From NCBI RefSeq assembly GCF_001417955.2, contig NZ_LKTM01000101.1:20056-84055 (forward strand): a stretch of 64,000 nucleotides of DNA. The letters are read 5' to 3'. Positions 12,623 to 20,918 of the stretch are shown one piece after another; the stretch's first letter is position 1, and each line of letters opens with the position of its first letter. The notes beneath the pieces were generated by a model. It saw nothing but the letters and a program-made list of their open reading frames with translations. It did not search any database and was not told where the DNA came from. Source of the DNA: Mycobacterium gordonae (lineage in GTDB: Bacteria; Actinomycetota; Actinomycetes; Mycobacteriales; Mycobacteriaceae). A program made the position numbers and the translations under genes.

Positions 12623-13864
12623 TCAGACCCCGAAGACCTGGACGCTCGCCCAGAGTGCGAGCACCGCCACCACCAGAGCGGCGGGCACGGTACACAAGCC
12701 GAGCCGGGTGTATTCGCCGGCTCCGGCCTGCACCTGGTACTGGCGCAGCACCCGGCGCCACAGCAGATTGGACAGGGAACCGACGTAGGTCAGGTTGGGC
12801 CCGATGTTGACCCCGATCAGCACCGCCAGCACGGCCGCCGGTCCGCTTGCAGCCACCAGCGGCACCAGTACCAGCGTGGCGGGCAGGTTGTTGACGACAT
12901 TGGCCAACACGGCAGCCAGCGCCGCGATGCCCAGCAGTGCGGCCAGGCCTGATCCGTGCGGCACCAACGCGGACATCCTGGCGGTCATCCCGTTGAGCAT
13001 GACGGCCTGCACGACGATGCCCAGCGCGAGGACGAAAACGAGGAACGGGATGTTCACCGAAGCCGCGATCTCGCCCACCGTGGTGCGCCGGTGCCGCAGG
13101 CTGCGCACCGCCAGCACCGAAGCGCCGGCCAACGCCGCCCAGGCGGGTGCGATGTCCAACCATTCGGCCACGGCGAATCCCACCAGCGTCAGCGCCACGA
13201 CGGCCAGGACGAATACCGGCGGCCGCGGTGGCGGCGCGGAATGTTCGGGATCGGGCTGGGTGCGCAGGTCCCGGGCGAAGAACAGCCGGAAGACCAGGTA
13301 GACGGTCGCGACCGCGCTCAGCCAGGGCAGGGCCATCAGCAGGGTGAACTTGGTGAAGGAGATGTTCGCGCCGCGGTAGACGAGCAGGTTGGTCAGATTC
13401 GACACCGGGAGCAGGAGCGAGGCGGTGTTGGCCAGATGAGCGGTGGCATACGCATATGGGGGCACCGGGGTCCGGAGCTGGCGAACGGTGGCCAGCACCA
13501 CCGGGGTCAACAGGACCACGGTGGCATCGAGGCTGAGCACCGCGGTGATGGTCGCGGAGATGACGAACACCTGGCGCAGCAATCCCTGGGATCCGGAGCT
13601 GGCGCGCGCCATCGCCGCTCCGGCGGCCTCGAACAGGCCCTCGTCGTCACACAGTTTGGCCAGCACCAGTACGGCGCCCAGAAACGCGACCACCCGCGCC
13701 AGTCCAGACACCTGGGCACCCGCCTGGTGCGGCGAGATCGCCCCGACCGCGATCAGCACAGCCGCGGCCGGAACGGCTGCCGCCGCCTCCGGCCAGCCCC
13801 TGGGGCGCGCGACAGCAAACCCCAGTACGACCGCCAGCAATACCAGCGAGAGGACTAGTAGCAA
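12623..13864 (-). CDS. ArsB/SLC13-family permease (ArsB2-like)
   Basis: A 413-residue integral membrane protein with about ten to twelve predicted helices (for example residues 1-18 and [14 protein letters not shown]). Conserved polar segments such as [14 protein letters not shown] and [12 protein letters not shown] are typical of the ArsB/NhaD/SLC13 superfamily. In M. tuberculosis the equivalent is Rv3578 (arsB2), annotated as an arsenite pump by similarity only; no arsenic genes adjoin it here. Only three bases separate it from the upstream MBL-fold gene, which suggests co-transcription with that gene and pxpA. Confidence 0.88.
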   Translation of the reverse strand: MLLVLSLVLLAVVLGFAVARPRGWPEAAAAVPAAAVLIAVGAISPHQAGAQVSGLARVVAFLGAVLVLAKLCDDEGLFEAAGAAMARASSGSQGLLRQVFVISATITAVLSLDATVVLLTPVVLATVRQLRTPVPPYAYATAHLANTASLLLPVSNLTNLLVYRGANISFTKFTLLMALPWLSAVATVYLVFRLFFARDLRTQPDPEHSAPPPRPPVFVLAVVALTLVGFAVAEWLDIAPAWAALAGASVLAVRSLRHRRTTVGEIAASVNIPFLVFVLALGIVVQAVMLNGMTARMSALVPHGSGLAALLGIAALAAVLANVVNNLPATLVLVPLVAASGPAAVLAVLIGVNIGPNLTYVGSLSNLLWRRVLRQYQVQAGAGEYTRLGLCTVPAALVVAVLALWASVQVFGV

Positions 13865-13867
13865 CGT

Positions 13868-14788
13868 CTATGCCCAGGGGTCTTCGCGCCGGAAGACGGT
13901 GGGCAACTGCAGGACAACGCCGTCCCGCGCAGCCAGCTCGTCCAGCAGCCGCATCGACACGTTCAGGTCGTCACCCGCAAAAGGCAAGGCCCGCAACGGC
14001 TCTGTCAGCGGGCGGAAGAAGTCGTCCCAGTGGATGCCGATGACGCGGCGCGCGCCCACCGCTCGTACCGTCTGATCCCAGTATTCGGTGATGTAGGACC
14101 GAGGTTGCAGGCCGAGCTGTCCGACGCTGAGGTAGACGACATCGGCACTCATGCCTTCCAGCGCACCCGCGACGTAGCCGGCGCTGCCCTGAATGAGCAG
14201 CCGCCGGCCGGACGGCCGGTGTTGTATCAGTGCCGACCATGCTTCGCCGCAGCGGTAGGCCGAGGCCTTCACCGGCGGTCGCACCGGAGCGCTGATCGCG
14301 CCCGGAAACCGGTCGGGCGGGCAGTGGTGCGACTCGATCAGCGTTACGTCGTAGGCGCCCAAGGGCATTGGTACACCGGACGCCGCCACGACGATCCGCT
14401 CCACCGGGAGTCCGTATCCGCGGCCCAGATTGGCCGCCGATTCGCCACCGACGAGTTGGGCGCCGGTGCGGTCGGCCACCAGGGCGGAGTCGAGCGCGTG
14501 GTCGATATGCGTGTGCACCGGGATGACGGCAGCGAGCCGCGATATCTTGGCCCGGGCCAGACACCCGTCGACGCGGGCCTCCGAGGGTGCCACCTTCCCG
14601 GCTGCCACCGAGGCCAGACCGGGGCGGGAGAAGTAGCCGTCGGTCATCAACGCCGAGGTGCCGTCGTCGACGAGCAGTGTGGCCACCCCCATCCAGGTCA
14701 CCCAGAGTGGCGAATCCTGTCCTGCCCCAGGAACATTGAATTTTCTGGCATGTTGAGTGAGGTCGGGGCGGCCGAGTTTCAGTCGCAT
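13868..14788 (-). CDS. MBL-fold metallohydrolase (Rv3577-like)
   Basis: A 306-residue metallo-beta-lactamase-fold protein. The metal-binding motif is H92-T-H94-I-D96-H97, and further His/Asp positions occur in ESHHCPPD and GIHWDDFF. The layout resembles the UlaG/NAPE-PLD-like branch, so it may act on a phosphodiester or lactone; the substrate is unknown. Its ATG shares one base with the pxpA stop (TGATG), so it is translationally coupled to pxpA, and the ArsB-like permease follows after three bases. Confidence 0.88.
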   Translation of the reverse strand: MRLKLGRPDLTQHARKFNVPGAGQDSPLWVTWMGVATLLVDDGTSALMTDGYFSRPGLASVAAGKVAPSEARVDGCLARAKISRLAAVIPVHTHIDHALDSALVADRTGAQLVGGESAANLGRGYGLPVERIVVAASGVPMPLGAYDVTLIESHHCPPDRFPGAISAPVRPPVKASAYRCGEAWSALIQHRPSGRRLLIQGSAGYVAGALEGMSADVVYLSVGQLGLQPRSYITEYWDQTVRAVGARRVIGIHWDDFFRPLTEPLRALPFAGDDLNVSMRLLDELAARDGVVLQLPTVFRREDPWA

Positions 14789-15546
14789 CAGCAGAATGCC
14801 CCAATCTCGACCCCGGCGGTGCGGAGCTGTTCGTGGACGGCGGTCGCGATCTGCACGGCGCCGGGCGAATCACCATGTACGCAAACAGATTCTGCCGTGA
14901 CTTGCAGCACCGTCCCGTCGGTTGCGGTCACCTCGCCGGCATTGACCATGTTGACTACCCGGCGGGCGATGGCCCCCGGATCATCCAGTACCGCACCGGG
15001 TTCCCGGCGCGGGACCAGTCGGCCGTCGGGTTGGTAGGCGCGGTCGGCGAACACCTCGGCGACCGTGCGCAAACCGCGGCGGTCGGCTTCGTCGAAGAAC
15101 GCCGAACCCGCCATGCCCAGCACCGGTAACGAAGCATCCACCGTAGCAACCGCTTCGGCGACGGCAGCCGCCTGGTCGCGGTGCGAGACTATCGAGTTGT
15201 ACAGCGCCCCATGGGGCTTGACGTAGGCCACCGTGGAGCCGGCCGCCTGCGCGATGGCCTGCAGAGCGCCGATCTGGAAGACCACGTCGGCCAGCAGGTC
15301 CTCAGCGGCGACGTCGATGAAGCGTCGGCCGAAGCCGGCCAGGTCGTGGTAGCTCACCTGCGCGCCGATCCGCACGCCGCGCTCGGCGGCCGACCGGCAT
15401 ACCCGCAGCAGCCCGGCCGGGTCGCCGGCATGGAAGCCGCACGCCACATTGGCGCTGCTGACGATCCCGAGCATGGCTTCGTCGTCGCCCAGCTGCCAGA
15501 CGCCGAATCCTTCGCCCAGGTCGGCGTTGAGGTCAATGCGGGCCAC
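14788..15546 (-). CDS. pxpA: LamB/YcsF family protein, PxpA-like 5-oxoprolinase subunit A
   Basis: A 252-residue LamB/YcsF protein. It begins MARIDLNADLGEGFGVWQLGD and carries the family signatures NVACGFHAGDP and YVKPHGALYN. In many bacteria PxpA works with PxpB and PxpC as an ATP-dependent 5-oxoprolinase; pxpB and pxpC are not adjacent here. It is the first gene of a tight minus-strand trio with the MBL protein and the ArsB-like permease. I do not recall a gene at this spot in M. tuberculosis, so it may be a local gain or a loss there. Confidence 0.9.
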   Translation of the reverse strand: MARIDLNADLGEGFGVWQLGDDEAMLGIVSSANVACGFHAGDPAGLLRVCRSAAERGVRIGAQVSYHDLAGFGRRFIDVAAEDLLADVVFQIGALQAIAQAAGSTVAYVKPHGALYNSIVSHRDQAAAVAEAVATVDASLPVLGMAGSAFFDEADRRGLRTVAEVFADRAYQPDGRLVPRREPGAVLDDPGAIARRVVNMVNAGEVTATDGTVLQVTAESVCVHGDSPGAVQIATAVHEQLRTAGVEIGAFC

Positions 15547-15572
15547 CTTGCCAGCTTAGAAGGCCGGGCACG

Positions 15573-16277
15573 CTACAGCTTTGCGACCTTGGTGGCGATC
15601 TGGTTGGCGATGTTCGTCGCGGACGGACCGCTCTCCTTGTAGGCGCACGTGACGACGTCGATGGCCAGGTTGTTGCGAACGGTCAGGGCGCGCTGGCAGC
15701 TCCAGCCGTCCCCACCCTCCTGGACCTGCGAGCTGGTCAGCAGGCCGTTGTCGTTGGTCACGTCGCCCACCGACCAGACGGTGGCGGGCTGATTGGGGCT
15801 GGCGTCGTTGAACCGGCGGTTCGAGCACGACTTCCAGCTCTGCACCGAGGAGTTGTAGAAGTTGCTGGCGTCCTGGGCGTTCGGGAAGGCCACCACGGCC
15901 TGGATCGCGTAGTGCTTGCGCTTCTTGGAGTCGTCGATGCTGTCGTCCAGACGCTGGCCGCGCATCGATGTCCACCCGGTGCCCTCGTACACCTTGCCCT
16001 GCGCGGCGCCGTCGACGGCCAGGCAGTTCTTGTCGTCGACGTTCTTGCTCCAGTCCCACATCACCTTGGCCTGGAACCAGACCTTCATCGACGTGGCGCC
16101 CAGCGCGCTGTTGATCTGGCTGGCGTCCAGCATCAGGTCGTCGAGCGCGCTCACCGGTATCGGCGTCTGGTTGGCCAGGCCGGCCTTCTCCCCGGCGACG
16201 GCGTTGCCGTCTATGACGTCGGTGCAACCGGCGGTCAGCATGCACGCGCCGGCCAGCACGGCGATCTGCAAGCGCAC
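15573..16277 (-). CDS. lppH: Lipoprotein with PknH-like sensor domain (LppH-like)
   Basis: A 234-residue lipoprotein. The signal peptide MRLQIAVLAGACMLTAGC has a lipobox with C18 as the lipidated residue. The mature part resembles the extracellular PknH sensor domain: helices around SALDDLMLDASQINSALGA, with cysteines such as those in KNCLAV, KSCSNRR, WSCQRAL and VTCAYKE that could form two disulfides. The GTG start follows a GGGGGGAA ribosome binding site. In M. tuberculosis LppH (Rv3576) adjoins Rv3577; here pxpA lies between them. Confidence 0.88.
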   Translation of the reverse strand: MRLQIAVLAGACMLTAGCTDVIDGNAVAGEKAGLANQTPIPVSALDDLMLDASQINSALGATSMKVWFQAKVMWDWSKNVDDKNCLAVDGAAQGKVYEGTGWTSMRGQRLDDSIDDSKKRKHYAIQAVVAFPNAQDASNFYNSSVQSWKSCSNRRFNDASPNQPATVWSVGDVTNDNGLLTSSQVQEGGDGWSCQRALTVRNNLAIDVVTCAYKESGPSATNIANQIATKVAKL

Positions 16278-16334
16278 TGGTTCCCCCCAATCCCGCGCCC
16301 CTGTTCGCGAGCGTTCTACCAGCTTAAATGCTGT

Positions 16335-17183
16335 TCAGCGGCGTCGCCCGAGTAACCAGCAAATCACGTAGATGAGGAATGAGATCGTCGCCACGAACAC
16401 CGACACCGGAACCCCCGGGGCCAGCGACAACACGATCCCCCCGACCGCGGCGAGCTCGGCGAACAGCACGGAGGTGACTATCGCGGCGGCCGGCCTGCTG
16501 ACCACCCGGGCGGCCGCCGCGGCCGGGGTGATCAGCAACGACATCACCAGCAGCGCTCCGACGATCTGGACGGCCTGCGCGGCCACCACGCCTACCAGCG
16601 CCGCGAATACGACGCCCAGCACGCGCACCGGGACGCCCCGGGCCGCGGCGACGTCCGGGTCGACGGTGGCGAACAGCAGCGGGCGGTAGCAGACGCCGAG
16701 GACCACCATGACCAGCGCACACACCACCGCCAGCATGACCAGACCCGAGTAGCCGACCCCGACGATCTGGCCGGTGAGCAACGCGAAGCTGGTGCCGGTT
16801 CGGCCCGGGTAGAGGTGGATGAACAGCACCGCCAGACCCAGGCCGAAGGCCAGCACCACGCCGATCACCGAGTCCCGCTCCCGGGCGCGCTGGCCCAGGA
16901 TCCCGAACAGGGCCGCCGCCAGCGCACTGCCGATCAGCGCACCGATCCCCACCTCGAAACCGGCCAGCAGTGCGAATGCCGCTCCGGTCAAAGACAATTC
17001 CGCCGAGCCGTGCACCGCGAACGACATCTGGCGCATCACGATGAACGGGCCGATCAGTCCGGCGACCAGTCCCAGCAGGGCCCCCGCGAGCAGCGCCTGC
17101 TGCACGAAGTCATGCCGGAGCAGATGGGCAGTGAGGTCGAAGGCGAACAGGTGGTCCAGCATCTCGGTGAGGCGCTCGTTCAT
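16335..17183 (-). CDS. znuB: Zinc/manganese ABC transporter permease (ZnuB-like)
   Basis: A 282-residue ABC-3 family permease with about eight membrane helices. Typical features are VMRQMSFAVHGSAELSLTGA, an ABC-3 permease signature, and the late GALLVMSLLITPAAAA segment. It forms the channel of a metal importer. Its ATG shares one base with the znuC stop. The Zur box upstream of znuA indicates zinc rather than manganese. Confidence 0.92.
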   Translation of the reverse strand: MNERLTEMLDHLFAFDLTAHLLRHDFVQQALLAGALLGLVAGLIGPFIVMRQMSFAVHGSAELSLTGAAFALLAGFEVGIGALIGSALAAALFGILGQRARERDSVIGVVLAFGLGLAVLFIHLYPGRTGTSFALLTGQIVGVGYSGLVMLAVVCALVMVVLGVCYRPLLFATVDPDVAAARGVPVRVLGVVFAALVGVVAAQAVQIVGALLVMSLLITPAAAAARVVSRPAAAIVTSVLFAELAAVGGIVLSLAPGVPVSVFVATISFLIYVICWLLGRRR

Positions 17184-17971
17184 CAGACCAGCCCGTCCGG
17201 AGCGCCTTCCGGAGCGCCTTCCGGAGCGCCTAAGACGAAATAGCGGTCTTTGACCTTGACCACCTCGATGTCGGCCCGGTACAGCTCGGAGAGCGTCGCC
17301 GCCGTCATCACCTGCTCGACGCTGCCGATGCGGAACCTGCCGTCGACCAGATACAGCACCCGGTCCACGTACGGCAGGATCGGGTTGAGCTCGTGGGTGA
17401 CCACGATGACGGCCGTCCCCGCGTCATGCCGGCGCCGGTTGATCAGCTCCGCGACCAGTTTGGCGTTGGCCGGATCCAGGGTCAGCAACGGTTCGTCGCA
17501 CAGCATCAGCGCCGGATCGGTGGCCAGCGCCTGCGCGATACGCACCCGCTGCAGCTCGCCCCCGGACATCAGGCCCACTCGGATGTCGGCCAGCCGCTCG
17601 CCGTTGACCTGGTGCAGGGCCAGTCGCACGGCGTCGCGACGACGGGCCCGGTCCGCGGCACGCAGCGGCAGCGCACCCCAGCGGTGCCCGTCCACGCCGA
17701 GGCCGACCAGGTCGCGTCCGCGCAGCATCACCTCGCGGTCGATCGGATGATGTTGCGGCACATACCCGACCGGTCCGTTCACCCGCACCGTCCCGGCGCT
17801 CAACGGCTGTTGCCCCAGCAGCACTTTGAGCAGGGAGGTCTTGCCGGTCCCATTGGGTCCCAGCACTGCGACGAACTCGCCGGCCGCCACCGACAACTCG
17901 AGGTGGTCCCAGAGCGCACGGTTACCGAAGGCCAGCCGGGCACCGGCCAGCGCGACTACTTGGCGGCTCAC
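17183..17971 (-). CDS. znuC: Zinc ABC transporter ATP-binding protein (ZnuC-like)
   Basis: A 262-residue ABC ATPase energising the zinc importer. Walker A is GPNGTGKTS, the Q-loop is in GYVPQHHP, the signature is LMSGGELQRV, Walker B is ALMLCDEP and the H-loop is VTHELN. The GTG at 17971 (MSRQVVALAGARLAF) lies five bases after the znuA stop. The frame stays open upstream to 18865, but that part is znuA in another frame. The C-terminus ends in a threefold repeat, GAPEGAPEGAPDGLV, from a 12-bp DNA repeat. Confidence 0.92.
   Translation of the reverse strand: MSRQVVALAGARLAFGNRALWDHLELSVAAGEFVAVLGPNGTGKTSLLKVLLGQQPLSAGTVRVNGPVGYVPQHHPIDREVMLRGRDLVGLGVDGHRWGALPLRAADRARRRDAVRLALHQVNGERLADIRVGLMSGGELQRVRIAQALATDPALMLCDEPLLTLDPANAKLVAELINRRRHDAGTAVIVVTHELNPILPYVDRVLYLVDGRFRIGSVEQVMTAATLSELYRADIEVVKVKDRYFVLGAPEGAPEGAPDGLV
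17196..17231. repeat. Three perfect 12-bp tandem repeats inside znuC
   Basis: TCCGGAGCGCCT occurs three times in a row at 17196-17207, 17208-17219 and 17220-17231, encoding repeated GAPE units at the ZnuC C-terminus. Each unit is a multiple of three bases, so copy-number change would keep the frame. It may be a variable-number repeat. Confidence 0.85.
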
Positions 17972-17976
17972 AGACG

Positions 17977-18858
17977 TCAGCTGTTCGACTGCAGCGCGGT
18001 GGCCAGTTGGGTGACGGTATTGCGCTGCCAGCTCAGGTAGTCCGAGCCGCTGGGCAGGGTCTCGGAAACCTCGGTCACCGGCACGCCGGCGTGATGCGCG
18101 GCGGCCTGCAGGTCGGCGGTGGCGGCGGTGGCGGTCTGCGGGTTGATCAGCAGCGCCACCACCCGTCGCTGGTTGATCAAGTCCAGGGCGGACGCCATAT
18201 CCGCAGGCGCGGGATCGGCGTCGTTCTCGTTGGCCATCTCGAAGCCGACGGGGGTGCGGTTGATCAGTCCCGCGGCGGCCAGCAGGTAGTGCACGACCGG
18301 CTCGGTCGCGATGACGCCGGCGGACGGGTACGCGGTGGCGATCGCGCGCTCGGAGTTGGCGATCGCATCGGCGCCGCGGCCGAACTGGGCCGCGTTGGCG
18401 CGGTAGTCCGCTGAGTTGGGCGGGTCGATCATTGCCAGCCGTTCCGCGATGGTGATCGCGACCGCTTTGGCGACCGCGAGGTTGTAGAAAACATGCTCGT
18501 CGGGTGCCTCGTTCACCGGCCCCAGGAACGAGTAGGCGTCGACGGCATGGATTCCGGGGTGTCCGGCCAGCACCCGGTCGACCCAGGGGTCGTATCCGCC
18601 GCCGTTGTAGACGACCAGGTCGGCGTCGGCCAGTGCCGCGGCGTCGGCGGGGGTGGCCTGGTAGGAGTGTGGATCGGAGTCCGCGCCGGTCAGGATGGAC
18701 TTGACGGCGATGTGGCCGCCGGCGACGGTGCGGGCCACACTGCCCCACACCTCGGTGGAAGCCACCACGGCCACCGCACCCGGGTGTTCCGCACCGCCGG
18801 TCGCGCAGCCTGGCAGTGCGGCGCAGCAGATCAGGCAGACCGCAAGCCACATCCGCAC
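17977..18858 (-). CDS. znuA: Zinc ABC transporter substrate-binding lipoprotein (ZnuA-like)
   Basis: A 293-residue cluster 9 solute-binding protein. The signal peptide MRMWLAVCLICCAALPGC ends in a lipobox cysteine at 18. The metal ligand region DPHSYQATPAD and later EPVVHYLL and the NENDADPAP region fit ZnuA/TroA proteins. I chose GTG 18858; an ATG at 18852 is possible. It is the first gene of znuACB, and a near-perfect Zur box lies about 40 bp upstream. Confidence 0.9.
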   Translation of the reverse strand: MRMWLAVCLICCAALPGCATGGAEHPGAVAVVASTEVWGSVARTVAGGHIAVKSILTGADSDPHSYQATPADAAALADADLVVYNGGGYDPWVDRVLAGHPGIHAVDAYSFLGPVNEAPDEHVFYNLAVAKAVAITIAERLAMIDPPNSADYRANAAQFGRGADAIANSERAIATAYPSAGVIATEPVVHYLLAAAGLINRTPVGFEMANENDADPAPADMASALDLINQRRVVALLINPQTATAATADLQAAAHHAGVPVTEVSETLPSGSDYLSWQRNTVTQLATALQSNS

Positions 18859-18898
18859 GTCGCATCCTCTCGCCTGGCCGGTTGGCCGACCCATAATA

Positions 18899-18921
18899 CT
18901 AATGAAAATCGTTTCCATTAG
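18899..18921. promoter_or_regulatory. Zur (FurB) box upstream of znuACB
   Basis: CTAATGAAAATCGTTTCCATTAG is a near-perfect palindrome (CTAATG/CATTAG outer arms) that matches the mycobacterial Zur site TAATGAAAATCATTTTCATTA, as I remember it, at nearly all positions. It sits 41 bp upstream of the znuA start and 48 bp upstream of the divergent LacI-family gene, so zinc-bound Zur should repress znuACB and might also affect the regulator gene. Confidence 0.9.
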
Positions 18922-18968
18922 AAAGTCGGTCGGCGCGGTTCCCGGGGCTCGCTGTAGCGTCACCGGAC

Positions 18969-20048
18969 GTGAGTCCCATTCCGCGCAGGCGGGCGACTCT
19001 GGCGTCGTTGGCAGCCGAGCTCAAAGTGTCGCGCACCACGATCTCGAACGCCTTCAACCGGCCGGATCAGCTCTCGCCAGAACTCCGTGACCGGGTGTTC
19101 GCCACGGCCAAGCGGCTGGGCTATGCGGGGCCCGACCCGGTGGCACGCTCCCTGCGCACCCGCAAGGCCGGTGCGGTGGGTCTGGTGATGACCGAGCCGC
19201 TGACCTATTCGTTCAGCGACCCGGCGGCGCGCGATTTCGTTGCGGGGGTGGCGCAGTCGTGCGAGGAGCTGGGCCAGGGCCTGCTGCTGGTGGCGGTGGG
19301 TCCCAGTCGCAGCATCGAGGACGGTACGTCGGCGGTGCTGGGTGCCGGGGTGGACGGGTTCGTGGTCTACTCCGTGCGCGACGACGATCCGTATCTTCAG
19401 GTGGTCTTGCAGCGCCGGCTACCGGTCGTGGTGGTCGATCAGCCCGTGGACCTGCCGGGGGTGTCCCGGGTGGGCATCGACGACCGGGCCGCGATGCGTG
19501 AGTTGGCCGACTACGTGCTGGGTCTGGGGCACCGGGAGATCGGACTACTGACCATGCGGCTGGGCCGGGACCGGCGTCAGGGCCTGGTGGATGCCGAGCG
19601 GCTGAAGTCGCCGACCTTCGACGTCCAGCGCGAACGCATCATCGGCGTCTGGGAGGCGATGACGGCTGCCGGCGTGAATCCCGACTCGCTGACCGTGGTG
19701 GAAAGCTACGAGCACCTGCCGACCTCCGGCGGCGACGCCGCCAAGGTTGCCCTTGAGGCCAATCCCCGCATCACAGCGTTGATGTGCACGGCCGACATTC
19801 TCGCCCTGTCGGCGATGGATTACCTTCGCGCACATGGCATTTACGTCCCCGGCCAGCTGACGGTCACCGGGTTCGACGGGGTCGAGGACGCGCTGAGCCG
19901 CGGCCTGACCACGGTGGCGCAACCCAGCCTGCAGAAGGGGCGCCGCGCAGGTGAGCTGGTGCTCAAGCCGCCGCGGTCCGGGTTGCCCGCGGTCGAACTG
20001 CTCGCCACCGAACTGATCCGGGGGCGCACCTCGGGACCGCCCGCGTAG
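18969..20048 (+). CDS. LacI-family transcriptional regulator (Rv3575c-like)
   Basis: A 359-residue LacI/GalR regulator. The N-terminal helix-turn-helix is TLASLAAELKVSRTTISNAF with the hinge-helix segment DPVARSLRTRKAG. The remainder is a periplasmic-binding-protein-like effector domain (GLVMTEP, ALMCTADILALSAMDYLR, VTGFDGVEDA). The effector is unknown. The start is GTG 18969. It corresponds to Rv3575c by gene order, between znuA and kstR, and converges with kstR over a 26-bp gap. Confidence 0.9.
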   Translation: MSPIPRRRATLASLAAELKVSRTTISNAFNRPDQLSPELRDRVFATAKRLGYAGPDPVARSLRTRKAGAVGLVMTEPLTYSFSDPAARDFVAGVAQSCEELGQGLLLVAVGPSRSIEDGTSAVLGAGVDGFVVYSVRDDDPYLQVVLQRRLPVVVVDQPVDLPGVSRVGIDDRAAMRELADYVLGLGHREIGLLTMRLGRDRRQGLVDAERLKSPTFDVQRERIIGVWEAMTAAGVNPDSLTVVESYEHLPTSGGDAAKVALEANPRITALMCTADILALSAMDYLRAHGIYVPGQLTVTGFDGVEDALSRGLTTVAQPSLQKGRRAGELVLKPPRSGLPAVELLATELIRGRTSGPPA

Positions 20049-20074
20049 TCAGATTGGTCGCGACCCGCTACGAG

Positions 20075-20674
20075 CTAGCAGTTCTCGTGATCGCCGATCA
20101 GCAGGCGCACGGCCAGATCCAGCCGCTTGCTCACGTCGGTGGCCGAGGCCCGACGGGTGAGCCACGCCAGCAGGTTGGACAGCCACACGTCCGAGATCAC
20201 CCGGGCGATGTGGTACTGATCCTCGGTCGGCTCGCCGTCGCTCATGGCGCGGGCGAACATGCTGTCGATCAGCTTCTCGACCTGGTCGACTTCGCTGGCC
20301 GCCGACGCGTCGGCGAAGACGTAGGCGCGCGTCATCGCCTCGGTCAGCAGCGGATTGCGCTGCATCGCTCGGTTGAGCTTGCCGACCATGAAGCTCAGTC
20401 GCTCGAACGGCGTGCCGCCCGCCATCGCGGAGCGGTCGGTCTTGGCGTCGATCCGGCTGAACTCACGGCCCAGCGCCGACACCAGCAGGTGCACCTTCGA
20501 CGGGAAGTAGCGGTACAGCGTTCCGACCGCCACGTCGGCGCGGTCGGCGACGGCACGCATCTGCACCGCCTCGTAACCGCCCTTCGACGCGATCGCCATG
20601 GTGGCGTCCAGGATCCTCTTGCGGCGCTCGCGTTGTGCTTCCGAGCCCAGTTCGGACTCAGCCAGTACGGCCAT
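20075..20674 (-). CDS. kstR: TetR-family cholesterol-catabolism repressor KstR
   Basis: A 199-residue TetR regulator that represses the KstR regulon (uptake, side chain and ring A/B genes) until released by a 3-oxo-cholestenoyl-CoA intermediate. The HTH is in VQMRAVADRADVAVGTLYRYF, and the sequence is nearly identical to M. tuberculosis KstR (Rv3574), including TRAYVFADASAASEVDQVEK. The ATG at 20674 gives exactly 199 residues. An in-frame ATG at 20710 would add 12. It is divergent from fadE34 with a KstR box between them. Confidence 0.97.
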   Translation of the reverse strand: MAVLAESELGSEAQRERRKRILDATMAIASKGGYEAVQMRAVADRADVAVGTLYRYFPSKVHLLVSALGREFSRIDAKTDRSAMAGGTPFERLSFMVGKLNRAMQRNPLLTEAMTRAYVFADASAASEVDQVEKLIDSMFARAMSDGEPTEDQYHIARVISDVWLSNLLAWLTRRASATDVSKRLDLAVRLLIGDHENC

Positions 20675-20851
20675 GTTCACAACCTCGCGCGGTTGGCCGT
20701 CGGGCGACATGTGGCAGGCAGCTCCTCGTGCGGGCGATTTGATCGCAAACGATACGCATTCTTCGCGTAAATCTCCCACCTCCCTAACGCCGGGCCAACG
20801 TCGTGTACTGGCCTGATGATCACCGACTTGACGGTCGATCGGTTCCACTAT

Positions 20852-20865
20852 TAGAACACGTTCTA
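20852..20865. promoter_or_regulatory. KstR operator between kstR and fadE34
   Basis: TAGAACACGTTCTA fits the KstR consensus TnnAACnnGTTnnA at every fixed position and is fully palindromic. It lies 54 bp upstream of fadE34 and about 180 bp upstream of the kstR start, so it should mediate both autoregulation and repression of fadE34. Confidence 0.93.
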
Positions 20866-20918
20866 GTGTAGAGAAAAGATATCTTGGCAAGTGAATTTGA
20901 TGACGCGGAGGACTGCTG

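Noticed and set aside
17972..18865. Long open frame extending znuC upstream by about 300 codons
   Set aside because: The added part is Arg-rich, has no family features and lies on top of znuA in another frame. The GTG at 17971 fits the gene spacing.
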